Positions 1-8,799 of a stretch of 64,000 nucleotides of DNA are shown here, piece by piece (the first letter of the stretch is position 1; every line of letters begins with the position of its first letter). This stretch comes from Marivivens sp. LCG002 (GTDB taxonomy: Bacteria; Pseudomonadota; Alphaproteobacteria; Rhodobacterales; Rhodobacteraceae). The notes below the pieces were generated by a model. That model was not told the origin of the DNA. It did no database searches and worked only from the letters and a program-made list of their open reading frames with translations. The stretch is taken from the NCBI RefSeq assembly GCF_030264275.1, contig NZ_CP127165.1, forward strand, positions 2,468,001 through 2,532,000. The letters run 5' to 3'. Made by a program: the position numbers and the translations under genes.

Positions 1-2
1 AC

Positions 3-30
3 GAAAAAGGGGCGCTCTCGGGCGCCCCTT
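3..30 (-). terminator. Rho-independent terminator of the SDR/transketolase operon
   Basis: A perfect 9-bp stem (7-15 paired with 22-30, arms AAGGGGCGC and GCGCCCCTT) with a 6-base loop is followed on the minus strand by a run of five T. It starts 19 bases past the stop of the SDR gene and so closes the minus-strand operon. Confidence 0.85.
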
Positions 31-48
31 CTCATTCGCAAGTCAGGT

Positions 49-804
49 TTAGTGGATCAGCGAGCCGCCGTTCACGTCGACTTCGGACCCTGTGACATAG
101 GCAGAGAGTTCGGATGCGAGGAAGAGCGCACAACCAGCCACATCCGACGCTTCGCCCGCGCGGCCCATCGGGATGCCTTCGAGGATCATGGTCATCATCT
201 CGGGGGTCAAAGCGCCGCCCGTGATGTCGGTTGCGATAAAGCCCGGACAGATCGCGTTGGAGCGCACGTTGAACGGCGCAAGCTCGCGGGCCATCGCCTT
301 GGTGAGACCGAGGATCCCCGCCTTGGCTGCTGAATAGTGCGGGCCCCCGAAGATGCCGCCGCCGCGCTGGGCGGAGACGGATGAAAGGTTCACGATGGAG
401 CCTGTCTTGCGCGATTTCATATGCGGGATAAGCGCTTGGCTCATGTAAAGCGTGCCACGCAGATTCACGTCGAGCACCGCGTCATAGTTCTCGGGCGCGA
501 TGTCCATGATCTTGAGCGGCTGGGTGATGCCTGCGTTGTTGACGAGGATATCGACCTGACCGAAGGTGCCGATGACGGCGGCAGAGGCTGCGTCGCATTC
601 CGCTTTGTCGGTGACATTGCAGGCAAGGCCGATGTGGCCTTCACCCGGAAGATCGGCGGCAGCGGCCTGAGCGGCTTCGGCGCTCAGATCGAAAATGGCG
701 ATTTTTGCGCCATGCTCGGCAAAAAGCTTGGCGGTTGCCTTGCCGAGGCCGCGCTTGGAGGCGGCGCCGGTGATGATTGCGGTTTTACCTTTGAGAAGTT
801 GCAT
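49..804 (-). CDS. SDR family NAD(P)-dependent oxidoreductase
   Basis: A 251-residue classical short-chain dehydrogenase. Visible signatures are the N-terminal nucleotide-binding glycine motif (TGAASKRGLG, about residues 12-21), the NNAG motif near residue 89, the catalytic Ser in a NLSSVS stretch and the YSAAK catalytic Tyr/Lys motif near residues 158-162. The length is normal for a 3-oxoacyl-ACP reductase-like or polyol dehydrogenase SDR. It is the last gene of a minus-strand operon, 11 bases after the C-terminal transketolase subunit. That context points to oxidation or reduction of a sugar, ketose or polyol rather than fatty-acid synthesis. The substrate cannot be read from the sequence. 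Confidence 0.85.
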   Translation of the reverse strand: MQLLKGKTAIITGAASKRGLGKATAKLFAEHGAKIAIFDLSAEAAQAAAADLPGEGHIGLACNVTDKAECDAASAAVIGTFGQVDILVNNAGITQPLKIMDIAPENYDAVLDVNLRGTLYMSQALIPHMKSRKTGSIVNLSSVSAQRGGGIFGGPHYSAAKAGILGLTKAMARELAPFNVRSNAICPGFIATDITGGALTPEMMTMILEGIPMGRAGEASDVAGCALFLASELSAYVTGSEVDVNGGSLIH

Positions 805-815
805 TCTGTTTTCCT

Positions 816-1865
816 TTAGAGCCAGGACTTGACGCTCGTGACGATACCGCCCACGGAAATTCCGTATTGATCGTGCAGGGTCGGCAAAGCGCCTGCATCC
901 AGAAATTCGTCGGGCAATGCGATGGATTTGAACGGGACAAAGACGCCTTGGCGCATGAGACCTGCGCCGACGGCTTCTCCGAGACCACCCATAATCGTGT
1001 GGTTTTCGGCCGTGATGACCAAGCGGCCTTTGCGCTGCGCCTCGGCCGCGATGGTTTCGAGATCGAGCGGCTTGATCGTGGGCACATGGAGCACCGCCGC
1101 GCTCACACCGTCTTTGGCAAGTGCTTTTGCGGCGTCGATGGTGCGCATGGTCATGAAGCCCGTCGAGATAAAGAGCACGTCGTCCCCGTCGTGGATCAAC
1201 TGGGCTTTGCCGAGTTTGAACTGGTAACCATATTCGCCCAGCACATTCGGCACCTTGCCGCGCAAAAGACGCATGTAAACGGGGCCGCTCTGATCCGCGA
1301 TGGCATGGGTCGCCTGATAGACGTCCTCGGCATCGCAGGGGTCGATGATCGTCATATTCGGCAACCCGCGAAAGATCGCGAGGTCCTCGGTTGCTTGGTG
1401 GCTGGGGCCATAGCCCGTGGTCAGTCCAGGCAAGGCGCAGACGATTTTGACGGGGAGGTTTTCCTCGGCAATCGCCATGGCGATGAAGTCATAGGCGCGG
1501 CGCGAGGCGAAAACCGCATAGGTCGTCGCAAAGGGCGTGAAGCCCTCTTTGGCGAGACCTGCCGCAGCAGAGATCAAGAGCTGTTCGGCCATGCCCATCT
1601 GGTAAAAGCGGTCGGGATGCTTTTCGGCAAAGACATGCATGTCGGTGTATTTCGATAGGTCGGCGGACAGCCCCACGATGTCGTCCCGTTCGGCGGCAAG
1701 GTCGATGAGTGCCTGACCGAAGGGCGCGGACACCGTGTCGCGTCCTTCGGCATCGAGAGAAGCAATCATCGCAGAGGTGGCGATGCGGGCTTCGGGAGAG
1801 GCGGCGACACGGGCGATGTATTTGGATTGACGGCGCGAGTGGGCGCCAAAGACGGCATGGGTCAT
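816..1865 (-). CDS. Transketolase C-terminal subunit (split transketolase)
   Basis: A 349-residue protein carrying the pyrimidine-binding and C-terminal domains of transketolase. The MGMAEQ motif holds the conserved glutamate that activates thiamine diphosphate, followed by an FATTYAVF stretch typical of the family. The start at 1865 was chosen because its ATG overlaps the stop of the N-terminal subunit in an ATGA; an upstream in-frame start would run far into that gene. Together with the next gene it makes a full enzyme that moves two-carbon ketol units. Split transketolases in catabolic operons often act on unusual sugars, for example apulose 4-phosphate in D-apiose use. The actual substrate here is unknown. 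Confidence 0.85.
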   Translation of the reverse strand: MTHAVFGAHSRRQSKYIARVAASPEARIATSAMIASLDAEGRDTVSAPFGQALIDLAAERDDIVGLSADLSKYTDMHVFAEKHPDRFYQMGMAEQLLISAAAGLAKEGFTPFATTYAVFASRRAYDFIAMAIAEENLPVKIVCALPGLTTGYGPSHQATEDLAIFRGLPNMTIIDPCDAEDVYQATHAIADQSGPVYMRLLRGKVPNVLGEYGYQFKLGKAQLIHDGDDVLFISTGFMTMRTIDAAKALAKDGVSAAVLHVPTIKPLDLETIAAEAQRKGRLVITAENHTIMGGLGEAVGAGLMRQGVFVPFKSIALPDEFLDAGALPTLHDQYGISVGGIVTSVKSWL

Positions 1866-2716
1866 GCGGGCATCTCCTGATCCAGATGCGCGAGGGCCTT
1901 GGCCCATTCATCAGCCTCGACACGGATAAAGTGGGTCTTGTCGCGCTCTTCAAGGAAGGGCACGCCTTTGCACATTTTGGTGTTGCAGATGATGACGCGC
2001 GGGCGGTCGCTTGTGTCCGCACGGGCGGCGTCAAACGCCTCTTTCACCGCGTGGATATCGTTGCCGTCCACGGTTTGGGCAAACCAGCCGAAAGCGGCCC
2101 ATTTCGCGCCCTCGTCGCCAAAGGCGAGAGCATCGGTGCTTTTGCCGTCCGCTTGCTGGTCGTTGAAATCGACGATGGCGATGAGGTTATCCAGCTTCCA
2201 CTGGACGGCGGACATCACGGCCTCCCATGTGGAGCCTTCGCCAAGCTCTCCGTCGCTCAGAAGGTTATAGACGAATGCGGGGTTGTCCTTGCGCTTGAGA
2301 CCAAGCGCGACGCCGACCGCGATCCCGAGCCCCTGCCCGAGCGAGCCGCCCGTGATCTCCATTCCCGGCGTATAGCTTGCCATGCCCGACATCGGCATAC
2401 GGCTTTCGTCCATGCCATAGGTCTCGATCTCGTCCTCGGGGAGAATGCCTGCCTCGATCAAGGCGGCGTAGAGCGCGATGGCATAATGCCCGATGGAGAG
2501 AAGAAAGCGGTCGCGTCCCTCCCATTCGGGGTCTTCGGCGCGATAGGTCATGGCATGGAAATAGGATACGGCAAGGACGTCGGCCACGCCCAAGGCCTGA
2601 CCGATATAACCTTGGCCCTGAACCTCGCCCATCAAGAGCGCGTTGCGGCGGATTTGCCATGCGCGGCGCTCGAGCGACACGTTGTTGCCCGCTTTGGGCG
2701 AGAGCTGCTCGGCCAT
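1862..2716 (-). CDS. Transketolase N-terminal subunit (split transketolase)
   Basis: A 284-residue protein matching the thiamine-diphosphate (PP) domain of transketolase. The GHYAIALYA stretch and the cofactor motif SDGELGEG followed about 25 residues later by VDFND (the GDG...N type metal and diphosphate site) are visible. It is translationally coupled to the C-terminal subunit by a 4-base overlap, so the two chains should be made in equal amounts. A housekeeping transketolase is a single chain of about 660 residues, so this split form is probably a second, substrate-specific enzyme. It starts 145 bases after the Ldh-family gene, with inverted repeats in the gap. Confidence 0.87.
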   Translation of the reverse strand: MAEQLSPKAGNNVSLERRAWQIRRNALLMGEVQGQGYIGQALGVADVLAVSYFHAMTYRAEDPEWEGRDRFLLSIGHYAIALYAALIEAGILPEDEIETYGMDESRMPMSGMASYTPGMEITGGSLGQGLGIAVGVALGLKRKDNPAFVYNLLSDGELGEGSTWEAVMSAVQWKLDNLIAIVDFNDQQADGKSTDALAFGDEGAKWAAFGWFAQTVDGNDIHAVKEAFDAARADTSDRPRVIICNTKMCKGVPFLEERDKTHFIRVEADEWAKALAHLDQEMPA

Positions 2717-2773
2717 GGGGTCCTCCTGAATTCGTTTCAGGACAATTGCCTCAAGTCACGGCACAGGTCGATC

Positions 2774-2812
2774 TTGATTAATGAAACAGATCATTAAGCA
2801 AGACTTAATCAA
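2774..2812. promoter_or_regulatory. Nested AT-rich inverted repeats, candidate operator upstream of the transketolase pair
   Basis: In the gap between the Ldh-family gene and the transketolase operon there are two nested dyads. The outer one is TTGATTAA (2774-2781) with TTAATCAA (2805-2812); the inner one is TTAATGA (2778-2784) with TCATTAA (2791-2797). The tract is much richer in A+T than its surroundings and sits 58 bases or more upstream of the start at 2716, where a promoter would be expected. No regulator gene for the locus lies in the window. Confidence 0.4.
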
Positions 2813-2861
2813 ACGCCGGTTATTCGCCGAAAAATGAAGGTTTGCCTTAGCGATGCTAAAG

Positions 2862-3917
2862 CTAGGCGCGTTGCTCCGGCATTTCGAGACCTGCGTCTTT
2901 CGCGGCGGCGGACAGGCGGGTCCAGACCTCGTCCACGATGCGCACGCCTTTGGTTGCGACCTGAGCCAGTGCCTCGGACGCGCGGTCACCCGGCACGCGG
3001 ACACGGGTAAAGCCCTTGGCGGGGCGGCTAGCGCGGCAGAGCGCGTTGAGATGCTCGACCTGATCGGTAAAGGCACCAAGACCGCCAAAGGCCTCGGGGT
3101 CGATCACCTGAATAAAGACATTCGCGCCCCAACGGGTCGGAGATTCGACACGGCCATGGCCTGCAAGCGCTTGGGTCAGCATTTCGACCATGAGGGATTG
3201 GGCAAAGCCTTTGTGCCCGTGATCCGCCCCGCCGACAGGAAGGATTGTGCCCTTGGGGGTCTGGTTCACCACATTGGGATCAGTGGTCGGGTTGCCCTCT
3301 CCATCAAGCATCCATTGGTGATCGAACTGGCGGCCCGAGTTCACGTATTCACGCACCTTGGAAACGGTGGTGATCGAAGCGCAGGTGTCGATCAGAACGG
3401 GGTGATCCTTGGCAGGATAGCCGACCGCCCAAGGGTTCGGCGTCAGCACGGGATCGACCCCGCCATAGGGCGCGACCCATTTGCCCGAAGGGTCAGAGGT
3501 CGCGATGTAGCAGACAAGACCCTGATCGGCGGCGATGCGAGTGAGGGTCGAGAGACACCCGATGTGGTGGCTGCGCCGAATGGCCATCGCGGACATGCCG
3601 CTCGCTTTGGCTTTGTCGATGCAGACGTCGAGCGCCTGTTTCATGATCCAGTGACCAGGGAGGTAGTTGCCGTCCCAGACCATCGCAACGGGGCGGTCGC
3701 TCAGCACGGTGACCTCGCCCGTTGTCGTCATGTTCCCAGAGCGGAGTTCGGGGATGTAATAGGGGATCATGGAAACGCCGTGCGTGGTCACGCCAAGCTC
3801 GTCGGTTTGAACCAGAAGCTCGGCCACGACATCGGCCTTGTCCTCGGTCATCCCCTCTTTGACCAAGAGCGATGTTGCAAAAGCCAATAGGTCGGCGCGG
3901 TTGTAGAAGCGGTCCAT
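2862..3917 (-). CDS. Ldh family oxidoreductase (malate/L-lactate/ureidoglycolate dehydrogenase type)
   Basis: A 351-residue protein of the Ldh_2 family, which is not related to classical lactate dehydrogenase. Family marks are the RRSHHIG stretch holding the catalytic histidine, the DTCAS segment and the GHKGFAQSLMVEML stretch of the C-terminal half. Members use NAD(P) to interconvert 2-hydroxy and 2-oxo acids, including sugar-derived acids such as 2,3-diketo-L-gulonate and ureidoglycolate. It lies alone between two gaps with palindromic sequences, upstream of the split transketolase, so it is likely part of the same catabolic pathway but perhaps separately transcribed. The substrate is not determinable. 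Confidence 0.85.
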   Translation of the reverse strand: MDRFYNRADLLAFATSLLVKEGMTEDKADVVAELLVQTDELGVTTHGVSMIPYYIPELRSGNMTTTGEVTVLSDRPVAMVWDGNYLPGHWIMKQALDVCIDKAKASGMSAMAIRRSHHIGCLSTLTRIAADQGLVCYIATSDPSGKWVAPYGGVDPVLTPNPWAVGYPAKDHPVLIDTCASITTVSKVREYVNSGRQFDHQWMLDGEGNPTTDPNVVNQTPKGTILPVGGADHGHKGFAQSLMVEMLTQALAGHGRVESPTRWGANVFIQVIDPEAFGGLGAFTDQVEHLNALCRASRPAKGFTRVRVPGDRASEALAQVATKGVRIVDEVWTRLSAAAKDAGLEMPEQRA

Positions 3918-3995
3918 GTGGTGATCTCCCCTCGTGTTGCCCGCATCTAACTCCTTTTCAGGACGGGACGACAGAGGGGGAGCCCATCGCTTTCG

Positions 3996-4010
3996 TTCAA
4001 TCAGATTGAA
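3996..4010. promoter_or_regulatory. Perfect 15-base palindrome TTCAATCAGATTGAA, candidate operator
   Basis: Two perfect 7-base arms around a single central A, 79 bases upstream of the Ldh-family start. The spacing and symmetry resemble operators of LacI, GntR or IclR type regulators of catabolic operons. It lies in the only gap between hypE and the catabolic genes, on the promoter side of the minus-strand Ldh gene. Confidence 0.5.
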
Positions 4011-4022
4011 GCAAGCCTAAAG

Positions 4023-5057
4023 TCAGCAGATCCGCGGAAGCTGTTCACCCACCAGCATATCCACGATCCGCGCGCCACCAAAGAGCGTGCGCATGGTAAC
4101 GCGCCCCGCCTCGCCCGACTTGGCCCGACCGATGATCACAGCGCCACGGCCCGCGTCAGTCGAGCGCATGGCCTCGAGCGCGGCGTCAGCTTGGGCTTCG
4201 GGAACAAAGAGAACCAAGGTGCCTTCGTTGGCGAGATAAAGCGGATCGAGTCCGAGAATTTCGCACATGCCTTTGACCTCGGTGCGAATGGGCAGAAGAC
4301 TTTCTTCGATCTCGATGGCGATGCCGGCGGCTTCGGCCATTTCGTTGAGCGACGATGCAAGGCCGCCTCGGGTTGCGTCCCGCGCAGCACGAAGATCGGG
4401 GCACGCCTCGGCCACTGCGGCCATGAGATGGCCAAGGCCCTGACAATCGGAAACGATGTCCGCTGAAAGCGCCATGTCCCCACGCGCCGCAAGTATCGCA
4501 GCGCCGTGATCGCCAAGCACGCCGTTGACGATTGCAACGTCACCCGCTTGGATGTTGGACGCACAGAGATCACGGCCCGCAGGGATCACTCCGACGCCCG
4601 AAGTGGTAACAAAAACCTTGTCCGCGCTACCGCGCCCGACGACCTTGGTGTCGCCCGTCACGATGCGGACGCCCGCCTTCTCGGCTTCGGCCTTCATCGA
4701 GGCGACGATACGGCGTAAAAGCGCGACCTCGGTGCCTTCTTCGATGATGAACGCCGCCGAAAGCCAGAGCGGGACCGCGCCCCCGACCGCCAGATCATTG
4801 ACCGTGCCGCAGACCGCGATTTTGCCGATGTCGCCACCCGGAAATTCGACGGGATCGACGACGAAACTGTCGGTGGTAAAGGCAAGACGCGCGCCCTTTT
4901 CCAAAAGCGCATCGGTCATAAGACGCGCCTGATCTTCCATGCTTTCGGGTTGAAAGACCGAGGTGAAAACGTCCTCGATCAGATCGCGCATGGCCTTGCC
5001 GCCGCCGCCATGGGCGAGCGTGACGCGGTCTTGCTTCATTCGGTTCAGCATGTTCAT
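4023..5057 (-). CDS. hypE: Hydrogenase maturation protein HypE
   Basis: A 344-residue HypE. It dehydrates the thiocarboxamide on its own C-terminal cysteine to thiocyanate, giving the cyanide ligands of the Ni-Fe site. The chain ends in PRIC, the family's invariant terminal cysteine. The glycine-rich HGGGGKAMRDL motif near the N terminus and the GDTKVVGRG segment are the ATP-binding parts of the PurM-like fold. The start at 5057 overlaps the hypD stop as ATGA; the longer frame upstream is hypD in another frame. It is the last gene of the hup/hyp cluster. Confidence 0.95.
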   Translation of the reverse strand: MNMLNRMKQDRVTLAHGGGGKAMRDLIEDVFTSVFQPESMEDQARLMTDALLEKGARLAFTTDSFVVDPVEFPGGDIGKIAVCGTVNDLAVGGAVPLWLSAAFIIEEGTEVALLRRIVASMKAEAEKAGVRIVTGDTKVVGRGSADKVFVTTSGVGVIPAGRDLCASNIQAGDVAIVNGVLGDHGAAILAARGDMALSADIVSDCQGLGHLMAAVAEACPDLRAARDATRGGLASSLNEMAEAAGIAIEIEESLLPIRTEVKGMCEILGLDPLYLANEGTLVLFVPEAQADAALEAMRSTDAGRGAVIIGRAKSGEAGRVTMRTLFGGARIVDMLVGEQLPRIC

Positions 5058-6196
5058 TCCGCAGGCTCCACGGCGCGCGCGCCGCCATATTGGTAATAGG
5101 CCGCGCAGGCGCCTTCGGAGCTTACCATAAGAGCGCCCAGCGGCATTTCGGGTGTGCAGCCGCGACCGAATTGCGGGCATTGGACAGGCTTGAGACGACC
5201 CGTCATGACCGCGCCGCATTCACAGCCTTCGGCCTCGGCGGTTTCGCGGGGACCTGCTCCGTAGCCGATTTCGAACTTCGCCTCGGCGTCAAAGGCGGCG
5301 TATTTCTCGCGGATGCGAAGGCCGCTTTCCTCGATCTCGCCAAGGCCGCGCCATTCAAAGCTCGGGCGGCGTTCGTAAACATCTTCGATCGCCGCAAGAG
5401 AGACAGGGTTGCCGTGCTCGGGAACAACGCGGGAATACTGGTTCTCGACCTCGGCGCGGCCATCTCGGATTTGCCGAAGCACCATCACGACCGACTGCAA
5501 AAGGTCGAGCGGTTCGAAGCCTGCGACCACGATGGGTTTGCCATACTCCTCTGCGATAAAGTCATAGGGATGCACGCCGATCACCATGGACACATGTCCC
5601 GGCCCGACAAAACCGTCGAGGATCATATGCGGATCGTCGAGAAGCGCCTTGATCGGCGGGGGAACCGTGATGTGGTTGCAAAAGACGCTGAAGTTGGTGA
5701 GGCCCTCGCGCGCGGCCTGCTGGATCGAAAGCGCGGTCGAGGGGGTCGTCGTTTCAAACCCGAGACCGAAAAAGACCACCTCGCGTTGAGGGTTGCGGCG
5801 GGCAAGTTCGAGCGCATCGAGAGGGGAATAGACCATACGGATGTCCGCGCCATCCGCCTTGGCCTGAAGAAGCGACTTGCGCCGACCGGGGACACGCATC
5901 GCATCGCCGAAGGTGGTAAAGATCACCTCGGGGCGCTCGGCGAGCGTCACACATTCATCCACGCGGCTCATGGGAAGAACACAAACGGGACAGCCCGGAC
6001 CGTGGATGAACTCGATCCCGTCGGGGGTGAGTTTATCAAGGCCGTAGCGGAAAATCGCATGCGTGTGGCCGCCGCAGATTTCCATGATGTGGACGGGCTT
6101 GTCCTTGGTGGCACCGATCTCGCCCACGAGTTTGGCAATCTCGTTCAAGAGCGCCTTGGCGGCCTTGGGGTCGCGGAATTCCTCGGCGTATTTCAT
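5054..6196 (-). CDS. hypD: Hydrogenase maturation protein HypD
   Basis: A 380-residue iron-sulfur scaffold protein on which, with HypC, the Fe(CN)2CO unit is assembled. Visible motifs are EICGGHTHAIFRYG near the N terminus, GPGCPVC, the GFETTTP segment, and C-terminal cysteines in ECGAVMTG, CPQFGRGC and EGACAAYY that hold the [4Fe-4S] cluster and redox thiols. The start at 6196 (MKYAEEFRD) is set by the ATGA overlap with hypC. It overlaps hypE by 4 bases at its end, so hypCDE form one coupled unit. Confidence 0.96.
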   Translation of the reverse strand: MKYAEEFRDPKAAKALLNEIAKLVGEIGATKDKPVHIMEICGGHTHAIFRYGLDKLTPDGIEFIHGPGCPVCVLPMSRVDECVTLAERPEVIFTTFGDAMRVPGRRKSLLQAKADGADIRMVYSPLDALELARRNPQREVVFFGLGFETTTPSTALSIQQAAREGLTNFSVFCNHITVPPPIKALLDDPHMILDGFVGPGHVSMVIGVHPYDFIAEEYGKPIVVAGFEPLDLLQSVVMVLRQIRDGRAEVENQYSRVVPEHGNPVSLAAIEDVYERRPSFEWRGLGEIEESGLRIREKYAAFDAEAKFEIGYGAGPRETAEAEGCECGAVMTGRLKPVQCPQFGRGCTPEMPLGALMVSSEGACAAYYQYGGARAVEPAE

Positions 6197-6483
6197 GCGC
6201 GGCCCTCCAATGCGGCGTCCCCTGCGGCCATCGCCTCGAGCGTTTCTTGCGCCTCGCCCAGACCGCGAAGCGCTTCGAGTGTCTTGGCGGCTTCTTCCTC
6301 GTCGATCTCGGCCATGGCAAAGCCGACATGGATGAGGGCCCATTTACCGACGACATCCTCTAGGTGGCCGGTCACGATCGGGGCGATGTTCACCTCGCGG
6401 CGGACGCCCGACACCTCGGCCATCGCCATCATGCGGCTCGGGTCGGTGAGGGCCACAATCTGACCCGGAATTCCTAGACACAT
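6193..6483 (-). CDS. hypC: Hydrogenase maturation chaperone HypC
   Basis: A 96-residue HypC/HybG/HupF family protein starting MCLGIPGQ. Cys2 is the residue that binds the iron unit and the hydrogenase large-subunit precursor. HypC carries the Fe(CN)2CO group between HypD and the HupL precursor. It has a somewhat long acidic C terminus compared with E. coli HypC. It starts 3 bases after hupR and overlaps hypD by 4 bases. A paralogue, HupF, is encoded at 12002-12322. Confidence 0.93.
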   Translation of the reverse strand: MCLGIPGQIVALTDPSRMMAMAEVSGVRREVNIAPIVTGHLEDVVGKWALIHVGFAMAEIDEEEAAKTLEALRGLGEAQETLEAMAAGDAALEGRA

Positions 6484-6486
6484 CCC

Positions 6487-7968
6487 TCAATCCTCCGACG
6501 CGTCGCCGCAGGCGCGGCTGGGTTCAATTATTCCGTAGCGATCTATCTTGGCCCGAAGGCCTACGCGGCTTAGGCCAAGCTCGGTCGCAGCGCGGCTCTT
6601 GTTCCATTTCAAACGCGTGAGCGTTTCGCGAAGGATGCGCATCTCGACCTCTTCGACGCGGTCCTTGAGCGTGCCCTCGGAAGCGAGCACCATGTCGAGC
6701 GAGCTATCGGACCGATCCGAGATCGGGCTTGCCTGAAGGATATGTCGGCTGATGAGTTCGGGCCCAAGGATCGGGTCTTGGGAAAAGATCAGCATGCGGG
6801 TCACTTCGTTTTCAAGTTCGCGCAGGTTGCCGGGCCAATCATAACCCGCCAGAAACTGGATCGCATCGTCCGAAAGACCATGAACGGGCTTGCCATGAAT
6901 GCGTGCGGCCTCGAAGAGGAAATTCTGCGCCAAGAGGGCGAGATCCTCGGTCCGCGAGCGAAGCGGCAGCACATGCAGCGTGGTGCGGGCGAGCGCATAG
7001 TAGAGATCAGAGCGGAAGCGGCCATCGTTCACGTCGATCCGCAAATCGCGATCCGAACCTGCAATGATCCGCACATCGGTGCGCACCATCTCGTGGCTTC
7101 CGACTGGGCGGAACATACCATCGGTCGCAACGCGGCAAAGTTCGAGCTGTAGGCGCGGGGAAAGTTCGGAAATCCCGTTGATAAAAATCGTGCCGCGATC
7201 CGCCTTTTGCAAAAGCCCCGCCTTGTTCGATTGAAGGCCCGCGATGGCACCGCGCTTTGCGCCGAAGAGCTCGATTTCAAGAATGTCGTCATCGGCGCTT
7301 AGGCAATTGATTTCGTAGAACGGTTTTTCCGAGCGGAGCGACGAATAATGCATCGCGCGGGCGAGCGCGGTTTTGCCCGTCCCTGCCTCTCCGATGATAA
7401 GGACGGGGACGTTGAAACTTGCGAATTGGCGGGCTTGGGCGATCACGGCGTTCAGCGGCGAGTTCGGCGCGCGCATCACGTTTTCGAACCCCATGCCCTC
7501 GCGAAGCGCTTTGCGCTGTTCTTCGAGCTTGGTTTCCACCGTGCGCGACAAATACCGCATTTCCAGAGACATACGCTCGTGATCGCGATTGAGACGGAAG
7601 AGATCGGCGGCATTCTTGGCGGTCATCATAAGCTGATCGGGGTGCCAAGGTTTGGTGAGGAACTGATAGATACCCGCGTCATTGATCGCAGAGATCATAT
7701 CGTTGGTTTCGGTATAGCCCGTAATGATGATCCGAACGGTATCGGGCCAGCGGTCCCGCACCTGGCTGAGAAATTCGACGCCCGTCTTTCCCGGCATGCG
7801 CTGATCGCAGAAGATCACCTGAACGAAGTTGTCTTCCATCAAGGCCATCGCCGCATCCGCGCTGTTTGCGGTCAGGCAGTCGAAAGCATCTTCCAGCGCC
7901 ATGCGCATGGCGGCAAGGGAATGCTCTTCATCATCGACGAGCAGGATGGTGGGGAGGGTGTCGGCCAT
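6487..7968 (-). CDS. hupR: Hydrogenase response regulator HupR (degenerate NtrC-type)
   Basis: A 493-residue NtrC-like regulator. The receiver domain (about 8-125) has VDDEE, phosphoacceptor Asp55 (FCDQRMPG), Thr84 and Lys106 (TKPW). The AAA+ domain (about 165-410) keeps Walker A (GEAGTGKT, 193-200), but the GAFTGA loop reads GAIAGL (240-245) and the Walker B acids read Asn264-Gly265 (FINGIS). A Fis-type helix-turn-helix ends the chain ([16 protein letters not shown]). R. capsulatus HupR is known to activate a sigma-70 type hupS promoter in its unphosphorylated form; the loss of the sigma-54 contact loop here fits that. It lies between hypB and hypC, as in R. capsulatus. Confidence 0.93.
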   Translation of the reverse strand: MADTLPTILLVDDEEHSLAAMRMALEDAFDCLTANSADAAMALMEDNFVQVIFCDQRMPGKTGVEFLSQVRDRWPDTVRIIITGYTETNDMISAINDAGIYQFLTKPWHPDQLMMTAKNAADLFRLNRDHERMSLEMRYLSRTVETKLEEQRKALREGMGFENVMRAPNSPLNAVIAQARQFASFNVPVLIIGEAGTGKTALARAMHYSSLRSEKPFYEINCLSADDDILEIELFGAKRGAIAGLQSNKAGLLQKADRGTIFINGISELSPRLQLELCRVATDGMFRPVGSHEMVRTDVRIIAGSDRDLRIDVNDGRFRSDLYYALARTTLHVLPLRSRTEDLALLAQNFLFEAARIHGKPVHGLSDDAIQFLAGYDWPGNLRELENEVTRMLIFSQDPILGPELISRHILQASPISDRSDSSLDMVLASEGTLKDRVEEVEMRILRETLTRLKWNKSRAATELGLSRVGLRAKIDRYGIIEPSRACGDASED

Positions 7969-7971
7969 GGG

Positions 7972-8799
7972 TTACTCTGCCGCCACCGTTTTCGATTTTT
8001 GCGCAAGATTGGACGTGAGCCAGCCGACCCATGCCTCCATCCCCTCGCCGGTGCGGGCAGAAACGCGGAGAATTTCGATCTTGGGGTTCACGCGGCGCAG
8101 GTTCGCCTCGTAAAGCTCCAGATCGACATCGCAATAGGGGGCAAGGTCCACCTTGTTGAGGACGGCAAGTCGCGAGGCCGTGAACATATCGGGGTATTTG
8201 AGCGGTTTGTCTTCGCCTTCGGTCACGCTCAGGATGGCGACCTTGCAATCCTCGCCGAGGTCGAACCCTGCGGGACAAACGAGGTTGCCGACGTTCTCGA
8301 TGAATAGCATCGATCCTTTGGCAAGCTCTAGATGCTCCATCGCGTGGCCGACCATATGGGCGTCGAGATGACAGCCTTTGCCCGTGTTCACCTGAATGGC
8401 GCGCGCTCCTGTGGCACGGATGCGGTCGGCATCATTGGCGGTTTGCTGATCGCCTTCGATCACGGCCAGCGGCTGGTCGCCCAGCGCCTCGATCGTTTTG
8501 CACAGGAGTGTCGTCTTGCCCGATCCCGGAGAAGAGACAAGGTTGATCGCAAAGGTTTCGAGATGCCCCAGAACGCCCCGATTGGCAGCGGCATAGCGGT
8601 CGTTCTTGGCGAGGATACCTGTCTCGATCTCGATCAGGCGTTCCTGGCTCATGCCCGCAACGGCAACGCCAGCGGGTCCCTGACCGAAATGGATGTCCCC
8701 GTGCCCATGGTGGTGGTGATGATCGTGGTCATGGTGATGGTGGTCATGGTGATCATGCCCCTCGACCGATGACGTTCCGCACCCGCAAACGCTACACAT
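7972..8799 (-). CDS. hypB: Hydrogenase nickel incorporation GTPase HypB
   Basis: A 275-residue Ni-binding GTPase. The N terminus has the CSVCGCG high-affinity metal motif, then a histidine-rich tract (about residues 15-36, roughly 15 His), as in species where HypB also stores nickel. The G domain shows the P-loop [26 protein letters not shown] and NKVDLAP motifs. With HypA it loads nickel into the HupL precursor. The stop of hypB and the start of hupR are 3 bases apart; its start directly follows the hypA stop. The tandem GTG/ATG pattern at 8698-8760 is just the His codon tract. Confidence 0.95.
   Translation of the reverse strand: MCSVCGCGTSSVEGHDHHDHHHHDHDHHHHHGHGDIHFGQGPAGVAVAGMSQERLIEIETGILAKNDRYAAANRGVLGHLETFAINLVSSPGSGKTTLLCKTIEALGDQPLAVIEGDQQTANDADRIRATGARAIQVNTGKGCHLDAHMVGHAMEHLELAKGSMLFIENVGNLVCPAGFDLGEDCKVAILSVTEGEDKPLKYPDMFTASRLAVLNKVDLAPYCDVDLELYEANLRRVNPKIEILRVSARTGEGMEAWVGWLTSNLAQKSKTVAAE

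Noticed and set aside
8698-8760. Tandem GTG/ATG-like trinucleotide repeat, suspected microsatellite
   Set aside because: It is the coding tract of the HypB polyhistidine region, common in this protein family.
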